A stretch of DNA of 64,000 nucleotides, from assembly GCF_000327285.1 (NCBI RefSeq), contig NZ_HE998567.1:698290-762289 (forward strand), in the 5' to 3' direction. Every line of letters begins with the position of its first letter. Positions within the stretch are counted from its first letter, which is position 1. Source of the DNA: Holdemania massiliensis AP2. Its GTDB lineage: Bacteria > Bacillota_I > Bacilli_A > Erysipelotrichales > Erysipelotrichaceae. Both the position numbers and the translations under genes were made by a program. Under the pieces are notes generated by a model. The model ran no database searches. It had not been told where the DNA came from and was given only the letters and a program-made list of their open reading frames with translations. This document shows positions 1 through 8,774 of the stretch, piece by piece.

Positions 1-71
1 CAAAATTTTACATCTTCACAGAATTTTAAGTCTTTCCTAATAAAAAAGGGCTTACATAAAAGCAAGCACCT

Positions 72-1337
72 TTACTTCAATTTGCATGAATTATTTTCGT
101 TGAATTCATCCAAGTTCGTTCCGCATTCCTGCCATTGACTTCCCTGATCAGGCGGCGACATAACTCCACCCTGATCCTTTGGCGTATACCACGTTCCGTT
201 ATATAAGACATACTCATTGACAAAATAAGTTTTATTATTACTATATTCAGGTTTTGATATATTGAATAAATTATTTCCTTTTATAAATTCACTCAGATTC
301 GTAAAATCATCTAATTTATAGCTATAGTTATGCACGCGATACACGTTGCCTTGATAATGAAAATAGCTTCCAACACTCAAATTTGCTTTTTTCTCTTTCA
401 GACTTTCCAAGCTTTCTATCTTGTTTAATACAGAGAAATCGACAGGGTCACCAGAACCTAACTGGGTAGCCGCAAAAACAAAATTAGGATTTGATTGATC
501 TATAACAAAACTATCATTCACTTCTGTAAATTTGCAATAGCCCTTGCCATTTTCTTCAATCCACGCTCCCCCATCAGCCTCGCATTTATCCTTGCTCGCC
601 TTCACCGAATCATAAACACACATATTTCCTTGTTCATTGGGAATCAGTTCCCCTTCACAGAGGCAGGAGTTCGCCTGTAAATCATACTTACCGCCACTTT
701 TTTCACACATATACTCAGCAGTAGTCATGCATGCTTTCTTTTTTTCACCATCAACGATAATTTCTTTTTCTAAAACATATCCTGCCGGGCAGGAACAGGT
801 TTCATTCACAATATCAAAGGTTCCCTTGCTGGCTTCACAGGCTTTTTGATAAGCTGACGGAATGTAAGTCGGCAGCGGCTTCGCGGAAGGATAAGTTGTC
901 GGCTCCGGCGTCTTAACGGCTTCGGGCGTCAAGGATCCATCCGGATTGGACGTTGGTTCGTATTTTCCGCCGCAGTCCGCAGTGGTGCTATCGATATACC
1001 GAATCCATTTCTGATCTGTAATGTTCCAGCAGTACCCCCCTTCTCCGGATGGATGAACGGCCTGTTCGATCAACCCATCGCTGACCAAACGCTGCTGACG
1101 CTCTTGATCGCTATCAATATTTTCAAAAATATCCCGGTTTTCAATTTCATGAAACGAAGCATAGGAATGCGTCGCAAAGTTTAACAGCTCTAAATTGGCG
1201 TCGGAAATTTGATCGTTGGCCGAGGAAGCAAAGCCTGACATCGTCGGCATTAATATGGTTAAAAGCACAAATAAAATAGCGACTGTTACGATCATTTCCA
1301 ACAATGTAAAACCGCGTTTCTCTTTCATAGTTTTCAC
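72..1337 (-). CDS. Large type IV pilin-like protein with cysteine-rich repeats
   Basis: A 421-residue protein that begins with a class III prepilin leader (KRGFTLLEMIVTV, residues 7-19) followed by one hydrophobic helix, so it should be cleaved by the prepilin peptidase and built into, or onto, a pilus. It is far longer than a usual major pilin. Residues about 165-270 hold two full copies and one partial copy of a cysteine module of the type CE-x-S-x-G-x-[FY]-D-x3-N-x-C-x-C. The last 60 residues (Y-x-V-N-E-Y-V-L-Y-N-G-T-W-Y pattern, then a late Trp) resemble a CBM5/12-type carbohydrate-binding fold; this is a motif-level resemblance only. An adhesive minor or tip pilin of the pilus encoded at 9.5-19.2 kb is my inference. 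The 3' half is AT-richer than the neighbouring genes. Confidence 0.85.
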   Translation of the reverse strand: MKTMKEKRGFTLLEMIVTVAILFVLLTILMPTMSGFASSANDQISDANLELLNFATHSYASFHEIENRDIFENIDSDQERQQRLVSDGLIEQAVHPSGEGGYCWNITDQKWIRYIDSTTADCGGKYEPTSNPDGSLTPEAVKTPEPTTYPSAKPLPTYIPSAYQKACEASKGTFDIVNETCSCPAGYVLEKEIIVDGEKKKACMTTAEYMCEKSGGKYDLQANSCLCEGELIPNEQGNMCVYDSVKASKDKCEADGGAWIEENGKGYCKFTEVNDSFVIDQSNPNFVFAATQLGSGDPVDFSVLNKIESLESLKEKKANLSVGSYFHYQGNVYRVHNYSYKLDDFTNLSEFIKGNNLFNISKPEYSNNKTYFVNEYVLYNGTWYTPKDQGGVMSPPDQGSQWQECGTNLDEFNENNSCKLK

Positions 1338-1358
1338 CTTTGTTCTTTAATCACAATG

Positions 1359-1367
1359 ATTATATCA
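1359..1367 (-). promoter_or_regulatory. Extended -10 promoter of the large pilin gene
   Basis: The minus strand reads TGATATAAT, a perfect -10 hexamer with the upstream TG of an extended -10 promoter. I see no good -35 box. It lies about 20 bases before the pilin start codon. Confidence 0.55.
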
Positions 1368-1395
1368 CACTTCATTCTAAGCTTGCTTAATTCAT

Positions 1396-1424
1396 TTTAC
1401 TTTTGTCCATAATAATGATATACT
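1396..1424 (+). promoter_or_regulatory. Sigma-A promoter of cshA
   Basis: TTTACT (1396-1401) and TATACT (1419-1424) are separated by 17 bases, directly upstream of the helicase gene. Confidence 0.6.
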
Positions 1425-1462
1425 CCTAGGCGAGTGATTTTTTAGATGAAAGAGAGAAATAC

Positions 1463-3136
1463 ATGAAATTTAATGAACTAAACCTATCCCCTGAGATGAG
1501 CCGCGCCATCGCAGACTGCGGCTACACAGAGGCTACCTATATCCAAAGCGCGTGCATTCCGGTTGTGATGAACGGCGGCGATGTCATTGGACAATCTCAA
1601 ACCGGTACCGGAAAAACAGCAGCGTTTGCCATTCCCATCATTGAAATGCTTCAGGTTACTGACCGCAAGCGTCCTCAGGCACTGATCCTTTCTCCAACCC
1701 GTGAGCTGGCGATGCAGGTCTGTGATGAAATCCGCAAGTTTACAAAATACAAAGAAGGTATCCGTACGGTAGCCGTCTATGGTGGTCAGCAGATCAGCAA
1801 GCAGATTTTAGAATTAAAAAAAGGCGCTGATATCGTCGTTGGGACTCCTGGACGCGTGCTGGATCATATCCGCCGCCGGACGCTGCGCTTTGATCAGTGC
1901 CGTGTTCTGGTCCTGGATGAAGCGGATGAAATGCTGAATATGGGATTTCGCGAAGATATTGAAACCGTGATCGAGGCCCTGCCGCAAGAGCGTCAGACAG
2001 TCCTGTTTTCGGCCACCATGCCGAAGCCGATCCTGGAGATTACCTCACAGTATCAAACCAATCCGGTTCACATCAAGACTCCGGCGACCCAGATGACCGT
2101 GCCGAAGATTGAACAGATCTATTACATCTGTCCAAAAGAAGCCAAGAAAGAAATTCTGATGCAGCTCATTTCGATGCAGAATCCGCATCTGGCGATGATT
2201 TTCTGCAACACGAAGAAAATGGTTGATGAACTGACCTCGGATTTAGTGTCCAAAGGCTATCCAGCCGCGGCCCTGCATGGCGATATGAAGCAGGAAATGC
2301 GGACGAGCGTCATGGATAACTTCAAAAAAGGCAAGATTAATATTTTAGTTGCGACGGACGTTGCCGCCCGCGGCATTGACGTTGACTCCATGGATGTCGT
2401 ATTCAACTACGATCTGCCGCAGGAAACTGAATATTATGTTCACCGCATCGGCCGAACTGGACGAGCCGGCAAGGAAGGCTTGGCCGTCACGCTGATCACC
2501 GCCAGACAAAAATATGCGCTGCGCGATCTGGAACGGACAACCCGCGCCAAGCTGACGCAGAAACCGCTGCCCTCTTTAGAGGAAGTACGCAAGATCCGCC
2601 TGGATTTCTTACGCGAAGATCTGGAACACCGGATGACCCGCGATGTTCCGGAATCCCTGGCCGCAATCATCGACAGCATGAAAGACGACGGCTATTCCTA
2701 TCGTGAAATGGCTTTAGCCTTGGCTTATCAGATTGCCGGACAGGAAATGTTTGACGAATCCGCCTGGAATGCTTCTGTCCGTCCAGCTTTGACGGTTACG
2801 GAAAAAGGCATGAGCGAGCTGATTCTCGATATCGGTTCAGATAAGGATGTCAATGCTTCGATCATTGTCAGTGCAATTGCCACCGCAACGGGACTGCCGG
2901 GCAAGGAAATCGGGAAGATCCGGATTAGTGCTCAGGAAACAACCGTGCAGATTCCGCGGCAGTTTGACCGTGAAATCGCCGATGCGATGAAAAAGACGCC
3001 GATTAAAGGCCAGACCGTTCATCCGCTGTTGATGGTACGCAAGGGCAAGGATTACAGCAATCTGCCGCCTAAGCGCCGCACCGCTTCCAAAGGTCAGCAG
3101 CGCCAGCGCGGACGCCGCCGTGAAAACCGCGACTAA
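1463..3136 (+). CDS. cshA: DEAD-box ATP-dependent RNA helicase (CshA/DeaD type)
   Basis: A 557-residue ATP-dependent RNA helicase that unwinds RNA duplexes in ribosome assembly and mRNA decay. The helicase core is complete: Q motif near residues 20-35, Walker A GQSQTGTGKT near 42-51, the DEAD box near 152-155, SAT (FSATMP) and the motif VI segment HRIGRTGRAG. After the two RecA-like domains, residues about 455-530 match the DbpA-type RNA-binding fold (IGKIRI, then VQIPRQF), followed by a basic RG/KR-rich tail. This layout is that of the longer DeaD/CshA proteins, not the short CshB type. The gene has its own promoter and a strong terminator, so it is probably monocistronic. Confidence 0.95.
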   Translation: MKFNELNLSPEMSRAIADCGYTEATYIQSACIPVVMNGGDVIGQSQTGTGKTAAFAIPIIEMLQVTDRKRPQALILSPTRELAMQVCDEIRKFTKYKEGIRTVAVYGGQQISKQILELKKGADIVVGTPGRVLDHIRRRTLRFDQCRVLVLDEADEMLNMGFREDIETVIEALPQERQTVLFSATMPKPILEITSQYQTNPVHIKTPATQMTVPKIEQIYYICPKEAKKEILMQLISMQNPHLAMIFCNTKKMVDELTSDLVSKGYPAAALHGDMKQEMRTSVMDNFKKGKINILVATDVAARGIDVDSMDVVFNYDLPQETEYYVHRIGRTGRAGKEGLAVTLITARQKYALRDLERTTRAKLTQKPLPSLEEVRKIRLDFLREDLEHRMTRDVPESLAAIIDSMKDDGYSYREMALALAYQIAGQEMFDESAWNASVRPALTVTEKGMSELILDIGSDKDVNASIIVSAIATATGLPGKEIGKIRISAQETTVQIPRQFDREIADAMKKTPIKGQTVHPLLMVRKGKDYSNLPPKRRTASKGQQRQRGRRRENRD

Positions 3137-3153
3137 TTCACTACACTCAAAAC

Positions 3154-3196
3154 AAAAGCCCTCAGCTGCATTCTCAGTGCAGACGGGGGCTTTTTT
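3154..3196 (+). terminator. Intrinsic terminator of cshA
   Basis: AAAGCCC pairs with GGGGCTTT around an inner TGCA-rich stem, and a run of six T follows. The T-run touches the stop codon of the convergent small gene. Confidence 0.85.
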
Positions 3197-3443
3197 AGGC
3201 AATGTTCCGTTTTTTGACTTTCTTGCTGAGCTGCGGATGATCCAAATAACACTGCGTCACACTGACGATCATATTCGCATCATACGATCCGCCGATGGAA
3301 TAGGAAAGCTTCATAATATCCCGGGTCAGATCGTCCAAATCATCGCAGTCAACCTGATTGGCCTGAAGCTTTTGAGCCACAATTTGTTTGCAGGATTCCA
3401 AATCCTTCAAGGTCGCGAAATCAAAGAGAATTGATTCTTTCAT
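3195..3443 (-). CDS. Small hypothetical protein
   Basis: About 82 residues starting MKESILFDF, acidic in the middle (DCDDLDDLTRD). I do not recognise it and see no signal peptide or membrane segment. A longer reading from a TTG codon at 3467 is open, but a good promoter (TTGAAA-16-TATGAT) overlaps that codon, so transcription starts inside the extension. The ATG at 3443, preceded by AAAGGA, is the better start. The gene is convergent with cshA and divergent from the lipid kinase. Confidence 0.65.
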   Translation of the reverse strand: MKESILFDFATLKDLESCKQIVAQKLQANQVDCDDLDDLTRDIMKLSYSIGGSYDANMIVSVTQCYLDHPQLSKKVKKRNIA

Positions 3444-3466
3444 GTTCTTTCCCATCCTTTGGTTCA

Positions 3467-3494
3467 ATCATAGCATAATATTTTGAAGTTTCAA
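3467..3494 (-). promoter_or_regulatory. Sigma-A promoter of the small hypothetical gene
   Basis: On the minus strand TTGAAA (3489-3494) and TATGAT (3467-3472) are spaced by 16 bases. Its position decides the start codon of the small gene at 3195-3443. Confidence 0.6.
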
Positions 3495-3569
3495 TTAAAT
3501 CTAGATGACCGGAAGAAATAACCATGGTAAAATTATTCAGGAATTATTCATTTTTAGATAGGGGAAATT

Positions 3570-4469
3570 ATGAAGCATATATTCATCGTCAATCCAACTT
3601 CCGGCAAAGGCGACGGAAAGCGAGCCGCCTCCATCATTCAGGCCGAAATCGAACAAAATCATCTTGACGGCGAGATCCGGACGTCCGAATATGCCGGTCA
3701 TGCTCAGAAGCTGGCGGCGGAAATCAAGCCTGACCCGGAAACGATTGTCTACGCAGTGGGCGGAGATGGGACGATTTGGGAAGTGTTAAACGGTCTGTCT
3801 CAGGGACTGCGCCTAGGTATCCTTCCCTGCGGAACAGGCAATGATTACTATCGGATGATCGATTCGCGCAGGCTGCCCTTTGCGCAGCTGCTGCACGAAA
3901 CACTGCAGGGCAAATGGGTGGAAGTCGATTTCGGACAATGTCATCATTGGCGTTTTCATAACTGCACGACGCTGGGTCTGGATGCGCGGGTTAATGATCT
4001 GGCAATCAAGCTCTACCAGAACTATCCGCTCCCAAGATTCTCAGTTTATGGTTTGGCGGCCGTATTCTGCGCTTTGAAACCGACGCCGTTTGAGCTGGTG
4101 TTAAAGACAGAAACAGAAACCATCCGGCAGAAAGCGATCATCGCCGCTGTGATGAACGGCAGCAGCTACGGCAATGGGTTTATCGCAGCACCTCAAGCTG
4201 ATTTACAGGATGGGCTGTTTGATATCTGCCTTATCGAACCACTTTCTTTATGGGAAACTCTGTGGCTGATGCCCAAATACAAACAGGGACGTCATACCCA
4301 TTTAAAGCAATGCCGGATCCTGCGGGCTTCAGAAGTGGAAATTCAGGTAGATCAGCCGATCTTGATGCAGTCGGATGGCGAAGGCTTTACCTCCAACCAT
4401 GTTAAAATTACCACCGGTCCTTATAAACTGCCGTTAATTGTGCCGCAGGCTTCGCCATTAAAGGCATAA
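3570..4469 (+). CDS. Diacylglycerol/lipid kinase family protein (DagK/YegS type)
   Basis: A 299-residue cytosolic or membrane-associated lipid kinase that phosphorylates diacylglycerol or a related lipid with ATP. The family signatures are present: NPTSGKGDG near residues 8-16, the nucleotide loop AVGGDGTIWEVLNG near 64-77, and GTGNDYYR near 91-98. The C-terminal beta-sandwich ends with the conserved SDGEG motif. Length and motif order fit DgkB/YegS/BmrU; the exact lipid substrate cannot be read from sequence. A GGGGA ribosome site precedes the ATG. It stands alone and is followed by its own terminator. Confidence 0.9.
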   Translation: MKHIFIVNPTSGKGDGKRAASIIQAEIEQNHLDGEIRTSEYAGHAQKLAAEIKPDPETIVYAVGGDGTIWEVLNGLSQGLRLGILPCGTGNDYYRMIDSRRLPFAQLLHETLQGKWVEVDFGQCHHWRFHNCTTLGLDARVNDLAIKLYQNYPLPRFSVYGLAAVFCALKPTPFELVLKTETETIRQKAIIAAVMNGSSYGNGFIAAPQADLQDGLFDICLIEPLSLWETLWLMPKYKQGRHTHLKQCRILRASEVEIQVDQPILMQSDGEGFTSNHVKITTGPYKLPLIVPQASPLKA

Positions 4470-4473
4470 AATT

Positions 4474-4520
4474 AAAAATCCTTTCTGTTCATTCTGTGCG
4501 GACACAAAAGGATTTTTTTC
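4474..4520 (+). terminator. Intrinsic terminator after the lipid kinase
   Basis: AAATCCTTT and AAAGGATTT form the stem, followed by a T-rich run. It lies between two convergent genes and could serve both. Confidence 0.75.
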
Positions 4521-4538
4521 TTTTTTATGGTAATCATT

Positions 4539-5018
4539 TCAGCGGATAACCGCTTCAAACCGGGCATGAATCAGCTCGGCCAGGGCTTGGGGAGCCATTT
4601 CGATCTGAGTGCCGATTTGTCCGCCGCTGAACAGTATCGTTTCCAATTTCAAAGCTGAACTATGAATGATCGTCGGCAGACTCTTTTTCATACCGATTGG
4701 ACTGCATCCGCCGCGAATATAACCGCTGACGGAGAATAAGTTTTTCACCGGAATCAATTCAACGGCCTTCTCCCCTACCGCTTTGGCCGCTTTTTTCAAA
4801 TCCAGCTCGTCTGCCACCGGAATCACAAAGACATAGTACGCTTTACTGGAAGCTTGCGTGATCAGTGTTTTAAATACGTGTGCCGGATTTTCATTCAGCA
4901 TCGCCGCCACGCTGACCCCATCCACTGCTTCTTTTTCATGATGCGGATACGAATGAACCTGATAGGCCAGCTTCTGCTTATCCAGAATCCGCATGGCATT
5001 CGTCTTGACTTCTTTCAT
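4539..5018 (-). CDS. ybaK: Cys-tRNA(Pro)/aminoacyl-tRNA deacylase YbaK/EbsC
   Basis: A 159-residue YbaK/EbsC-family editing enzyme that hydrolyses mischarged Cys-tRNA(Pro). The family features are clear: the N-terminal KTNAMRILDK helix, the YPHHEKEAVDG segment, VFKTL with the conserved Lys near residue 50, ELDLKKAAK, and the GYIRGGCSPIGMKK loop near 102-115 that shapes the active site. It is encoded alone between two terminators, behind an extended -10 promoter. Confidence 0.9.
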   Translation of the reverse strand: MKEVKTNAMRILDKQKLAYQVHSYPHHEKEAVDGVSVAAMLNENPAHVFKTLITQASSKAYYVFVIPVADELDLKKAAKAVGEKAVELIPVKNLFSVSGYIRGGCSPIGMKKSLPTIIHSSALKLETILFSGGQIGTQIEMAPQALAELIHARFEAVIR

Positions 5019-5050
5019 TAATCTCTCCCCTTCACTTTTCTTCCGCGCTT

Positions 5051-5059
5051 ATTATATCA
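5051..5059 (-). promoter_or_regulatory. Extended -10 promoter of ybaK
   Basis: The minus strand reads TGATATAAT. A TTGACG lies only 14 bases upstream, too close for a standard -35, so recognition probably relies on the extended -10. Confidence 0.5.
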
Positions 5060-5078
5060 CGATCCGCCTTCGTCAAAA

Positions 5079-5107
5079 GAAAAAACCATCCCTTTTCAGG
5101 ATGGTTC
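5079..5107 (-). terminator. Intrinsic terminator of rubrerythrin
   Basis: On the minus strand AACCATCC, a 7-base loop and GGATGGTT are followed by a T-run. Confidence 0.85.
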
Positions 5108-5125
5108 ATCAATCAGAATTAAGGA

Positions 5126-5665
5126 TTAATAGTTTGTCGGACGCAGCATGAAGTAGCTCTTCGGATGAGCGCAGACTGGGCAGACTTCCGGAGCGCTTTC
5201 GCCGATATGCAGATGTCCGCAGTTGCGGCATTCCCAAACCTGTTCGCCTTTACGAACGAAAACTTCACCGTTTTCAATGTTGGCCAGCAGTTTCAGATAA
5301 CGTTCTTCATGGGTCTTTTCAATCGCAGCGACACCTTCCATCGTCTTCGCGATGGCGTCAAAGCCTTCTTCGCGGGCTTCTTCTGCCATCTTCGCGTACA
5401 TATCCGTCCATTCGTAGTTTTCACCGGCAGCCGCATCTTTCAGGTTGTCGATTGTGGAAGGCATACCGTTATGCAGCAGCTTAAACCACAGCTTCGCATG
5501 TTCTTTTTCATTATTAGCGGTATCCTCAAACAGTGCCGCAATCTGCTCGTAGCCGTCCTTTTTAGCTTTGGACGCATAGTATGTGTACTTGTTGCGGGCC
5601 TGGCTTTCGCCGGCGAAGGCTGTCATCAGATTCTGTTCTGTCTTTGTGCCTTTCAAATCTTTCAT
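5126..5665 (-). CDS. rbr: Rubrerythrin
   Basis: A 179-residue non-heme di-iron peroxidase that protects anaerobes by reducing hydrogen peroxide. The four-helix ferritin-like domain carries the E-x2-A-R-N-x-Y motif near residues 20-26, E-x2-H near 53-56 (NNEKEH), and the second E-x2-E/H pair ([10 protein letters not shown]). The C-terminal rubredoxin-like domain binds iron through CRNCGH and CPVCAH. Length matches a classical rubrerythrin. It is monocistronic, with a promoter at 5755-5783, a terminator at 5079-5107 and two inverted repeats in its leader. Confidence 0.95.
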   Translation of the reverse strand: MKDLKGTKTEQNLMTAFAGESQARNKYTYYASKAKKDGYEQIAALFEDTANNEKEHAKLWFKLLHNGMPSTIDNLKDAAAGENYEWTDMYAKMAEEAREEGFDAIAKTMEGVAAIEKTHEERYLKLLANIENGEVFVRKGEQVWECRNCGHLHIGESAPEVCPVCAHPKSYFMLRPTNY

Positions 5666-5688
5666 GTGTATCTCTCCTTTTCTTTAAC

Positions 5689-5742
5689 AGCCAGTTGGCA
5701 TGCAACTGGCTAATGAGTTGACAGGCCGCAATTGCGGTCTGT
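5689..5742 (-). promoter_or_regulatory. Two perfect or near-perfect inverted repeats in the rbr leader
   Basis: The first repeat (5689-5711) has arms AGCCAGTTG/CAACTGGCT around GCATG. The second (5721-5742) reads ACAGGCCGC, AATT, GCGGTCTGT with one mismatch pair. Both lie between the promoter and the ribosome site, so they could act as operators or as stabilising 5' hairpins in the mRNA. Confidence 0.6.
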
Positions 5743-5754
5743 TCTCTACTCTCT

Positions 5755-5783
5755 ATTTTACCAGAGAATTCCAGAATTGCCAG
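5755..5783 (-). promoter_or_regulatory. Promoter of rubrerythrin
   Basis: On the minus strand CTGGCA (5778-5783), a 17-base spacer and TAAAAT (5755-5760). Confidence 0.5.
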
Positions 5784-5817
5784 ACTTTCGACCAAGAAAG
5801 TTCGCCGAGCTATCTGC

Positions 5818-7410
5818 TTACACGCCTGACAGTTTGGAAAGCAAAGCTTCTCCCCGGCGGATTAAATAAATCCCCATTCCTGCAGCCAGTAAGATTAGCA
5901 CCAGGGCGATCACCATCATCATCAAAGACGATTCCAGCGGTGCCCAGAACAGCAGAACGGCAAGGATCAGAAAGCTGGCGCCCATACCGGCCAGCACGGT
6001 GATCATCGTGCTTAAGCTCTGCTTGACAACGACGATTTCCCGATCAAAATCAAACCGCGGAAAATGCAGATTGATGATTAAGCCGAACAATCCGGAACAC
6101 AAAATCGCCAGCAAGGTCAAAGTCAGCAGCAGAACCACAGTCAGTAAAGAAAAGTGATAGACAACACTTAGAATAAGAATGCTCAGCCAGCTGACCGGTA
6201 TATTCAGCGCCAGATCCAGCGCCAGCTTTGCTCCCAGATAGCGGCCGGACGGAATCGGCAGCGAGCGCACGATCCAGAAATTCTTGCCTTCCAGCGAGAT
6301 GGAGGTCGCGGTGACCGGACAGATCATCCCGCAGAACAGACAGACCGCCAAAAGCAGCATAGCCACCGGGTCCGCGAAGGCACTGAAATCCATGCCGCTT
6401 TCCAGCATCACCTGAACCATCAGATCTTTCTGGACTGCCAGCATCACCGCGCACAGCGCAACCATGACCGGACCGACCAGGGTATTCATGACCAGCGACG
6501 TGGAAGCAAAATACCGGCGCAGCTCTCTGCGGAATAGCGCCGCATTCATCGAAGAAGACTGAACCTTCATCCGACCGCCAGCCTGGGCCGATGTCATCCG
6601 CGCCTTTTGATTCAGCGTATTCCAAAGCGGAGCGATGGCGGCTAAGAATAGCAGCTGAACCAGCGAAGAAGCGCCGATCAGTTTCAGCAGTTCGCCGAAG
6701 CTTCCCTGCATCATCGCCATTGTCAGCCAGTAAACCGGAGCCAATCCGGTTTGGATCGGACGAATCAAAGCCCCGACATCCTGAGCCTGACCGGTCTGGC
6801 TCTGAAACAAGGTCATCACTGCCATCAATCCGATCACCATACCCAAGGACAAAAGATTGCGAATCAAAACCGGATGTTTGACCCGGCTGGAAATCAAGCG
6901 AACCAATACGGCTGCCAGACAAGCCACGGTCATCGGAATCAGCGGCAGAAACAGCTGTCCAATCAATCCATAGAGTAAAAACGTCAGCGGCATCGCATAA
7001 TGCAGCTGAAACAGCACCATCATCGGCAGCGTCAAAAACGCACTGTACAGTAACATCATCGCGATCAAAGCAATCAGTTTGGACATCAGAATCTGACGGC
7101 GCGACAGCGGCATGCTGAACAACAGGTCATAATCACGAAAATCAAACAAATAGCCCTGGGCATGATAGAAGCCGAAGACCAAGATCAAACCGAACGCGGC
7201 GCTGAGTATCGACAGCGGAATAAGCAGATTCATCGATTCCGGCACCCCTGCGATCATAGACCAGCTGTATAAGCCGGATAGACCGATCAACAGACTTGCC
7301 GCCAGAAGAATCAGGACCGGACTGAATTTCTTTCGCCCGCCAAAGGTTCTCGCCATCTGCCAGATCAGCTGTTTCAACGACAGCCGAAACAGGACAAACG
7401 ATCTATTCAT
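5818..7410 (-). CDS. ABC transporter permease
   Basis: About 530 residues with roughly 12 hydrophobic segments in two halves, the usual size of a fused ABC-2-type exporter permease. It should form the membrane channel for the ATPase encoded just upstream. The start is the ATG at 7410, which overlaps the ATPase stop (ATGAATAG), with GGAG 10 bases upstream. The reading frame is open further upstream, but those codons lie inside the ATPase gene. It is the last gene of the sdpR-sdpI-ABC operon. The substrate is unknown; a peptide is plausible from the operon context. Confidence 0.8.
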   Translation of the reverse strand: MNRSFVLFRLSLKQLIWQMARTFGGRKKFSPVLILLAASLLIGLSGLYSWSMIAGVPESMNLLIPLSILSAAFGLILVFGFYHAQGYLFDFRDYDLLFSMPLSRRQILMSKLIALIAMMLLYSAFLTLPMMVLFQLHYAMPLTFLLYGLIGQLFLPLIPMTVACLAAVLVRLISSRVKHPVLIRNLLSLGMVIGLMAVMTLFQSQTGQAQDVGALIRPIQTGLAPVYWLTMAMMQGSFGELLKLIGASSLVQLLFLAAIAPLWNTLNQKARMTSAQAGGRMKVQSSSMNAALFRRELRRYFASTSLVMNTLVGPVMVALCAVMLAVQKDLMVQVMLESGMDFSAFADPVAMLLLAVCLFCGMICPVTATSISLEGKNFWIVRSLPIPSGRYLGAKLALDLALNIPVSWLSILILSVVYHFSLLTVVLLLTLTLLAILCSGLFGLIINLHFPRFDFDREIVVVKQSLSTMITVLAGMGASFLILAVLLFWAPLESSLMMMVIALVLILLAAGMGIYLIRRGEALLSKLSGV

Positions 7411-8113
7411 GATCCGCAAGCTCCAAGAAGACCTGTTCCAGCGATTGATCACCAATGACTTCATCCATAGTTCCCAACGCCGCCAGCCTTCCGTCCTTCA
7501 AGATTCCAACATGATCGCACAGCTTCTGCGCCACTTCCAGAACATGCGTTGAAAAGAAAATCGTGTTGCCGCGGTCGCAGTGCTCGCGCATCAGCTTTTT
7601 CAGCAAGAAGGAAGCCTTCGGATCCAGACCGACAAACGGTTCATCCAGAACCAAGAGCTTGGGATCGTGCAGAAATGCACTGATTACTGCCAGCTTCTGC
7701 TTCATTCCATGCGAGTAGCTGCTGATCGGCATCGTCAGCGCTCCTTCCAGTTCAAATAAACGCGCATATTTCTTGATCCGCTGCGAACGAGTCTGTTGAT
7801 CAATCTGATAGATATCCGCGACAAAATTCAAATACTCATCTCCGCGCATAATGTCATAGAGATCCGGATTATCCGGAATGTAAGCCAGGTTTTGCTTGCA
7901 TGTTAACGGTTCCTGACGAATCGAATGCCCGTCGATCAGGATTTCTCCTTCGTCAAAATCCAGAATCCCGACAACTGCTTTGATCGTTGTCGTTTTTCCC
8001 GCGCCGTTAGGACCGATAAACCCAAAGATCTCACCGTTTTCACAAGTCAGATCCAAATGATCGACAGCGGTCTTATGCCCATAACGTTTGACTAAACTTT
8101 TAATTTCCAGCAT
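7403..8113 (-). CDS. ABC transporter ATP-binding protein
   Basis: A 236-residue ABC ATPase with Walker A GPNGAGKTT near residues 35-43, signature SYSHGMKQK near 131-139, Walker B LLVLDEPFVGLDP and the H-loop STHVLE. It belongs to the CcmA/YtrB-like exporters and powers the permease downstream, with which it is translationally coupled. Its 5' end overlaps the sdpI-like gene by 14 bases. AGGAG precedes the ATG. Confidence 0.9.
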   Translation of the reverse strand: MLEIKSLVKRYGHKTAVDHLDLTCENGEIFGFIGPNGAGKTTTIKAVVGILDFDEGEILIDGHSIRQEPLTCKQNLAYIPDNPDLYDIMRGDEYLNFVADIYQIDQQTRSQRIKKYARLFELEGALTMPISSYSHGMKQKLAVISAFLHDPKLLVLDEPFVGLDPKASFLLKKLMREHCDRGNTIFFSTHVLEVAQKLCDHVGILKDGRLAALGTMDEVIGDQSLEQVFLELADHE

Positions 8114-8774
8114 GTTTATTCTCCTTATCTTTCTTCCTGAACAACAGCCAGGAATAGCCCAGCGGCAACAGCGCCGCGATCAGAATTAAGCTCAAGATGA
8201 CCGCCGCTCGCATTGCCAGCGGTACAAAACACGATAACAGAAGCAGAACACCGACAAGGCAGAAGCAGTAACCACCGAAGCGCTGCGTTTTATTCCAGTT
8301 ATCCGGATCATCATAGCTCCAGATTGTCTTCACACCAACCAGATAATTCTGTTTGATCTTCGGCATCACGTTGCCCAGGATCAGAAATAATAAGCCCGTC
8401 ATCACCGGCGGCAAATATTCCCCGCTGACTGCCGAGATTCCATAGATCTGCCCTAACACCCAGCCGTACATCAGAAACAGAAAGATTTCTGTGACAGCCA
8501 TGATAACGCCATACGACTTTTTGAATTTGACATAATTATGCCGCCGCGGATCAATCTTCGGGGAGATCGCCATGATTGCAGGAATCAAGAATAACGCCGC
8601 CGGAAAAATCCAGATTGAAGCTTTCGGTCCGGTATTGTCCGCAATTCCCTGAACGTTGAAATGCGTCGGGATGATTTCAGGCAGCGACGGCCAGGCAATC
8701 ATAGTCATAACCACAGCCAGCACTGGAAGAATTAACAATTTCCAATCGAAGAACTTTTTCAAATCAATCCCCAC
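8100..8774 (-). CDS. sdpI: SdpI-family membrane protein (immunity/signal transducer)
   Basis: A 224-residue integral membrane protein with about six helices. The N-terminal DUF1648-like part carries the signature IPTHFNVQGIADNTGPK, and the second half has the GxKTIWSYDDPDNWNKTQRFGG motif of SdpI. In Bacillus subtilis SdpI gives immunity to the SdpC toxin and holds the repressor SdpR at the membrane. Here the gene sits directly after an SdpR-like repressor and before an ABC exporter, with no toxin gene visible. The start is either GTG 8774 or TTG 8762; the TTG has GGGG six bases upstream. Confidence 0.85.
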   Translation of the reverse strand: MGIDLKKFFDWKLLILPVLAVVMTMIAWPSLPEIIPTHFNVQGIADNTGPKASIWIFPAALFLIPAIMAISPKIDPRRHNYVKFKKSYGVIMAVTEIFLFLMYGWVLGQIYGISAVSGEYLPPVMTGLLFLILGNVMPKIKQNYLVGVKTIWSYDDPDNWNKTQRFGGYCFCLVGVLLLLSCFVPLAMRAAVILSLILIAALLPLGYSWLLFRKKDKENKHAGN

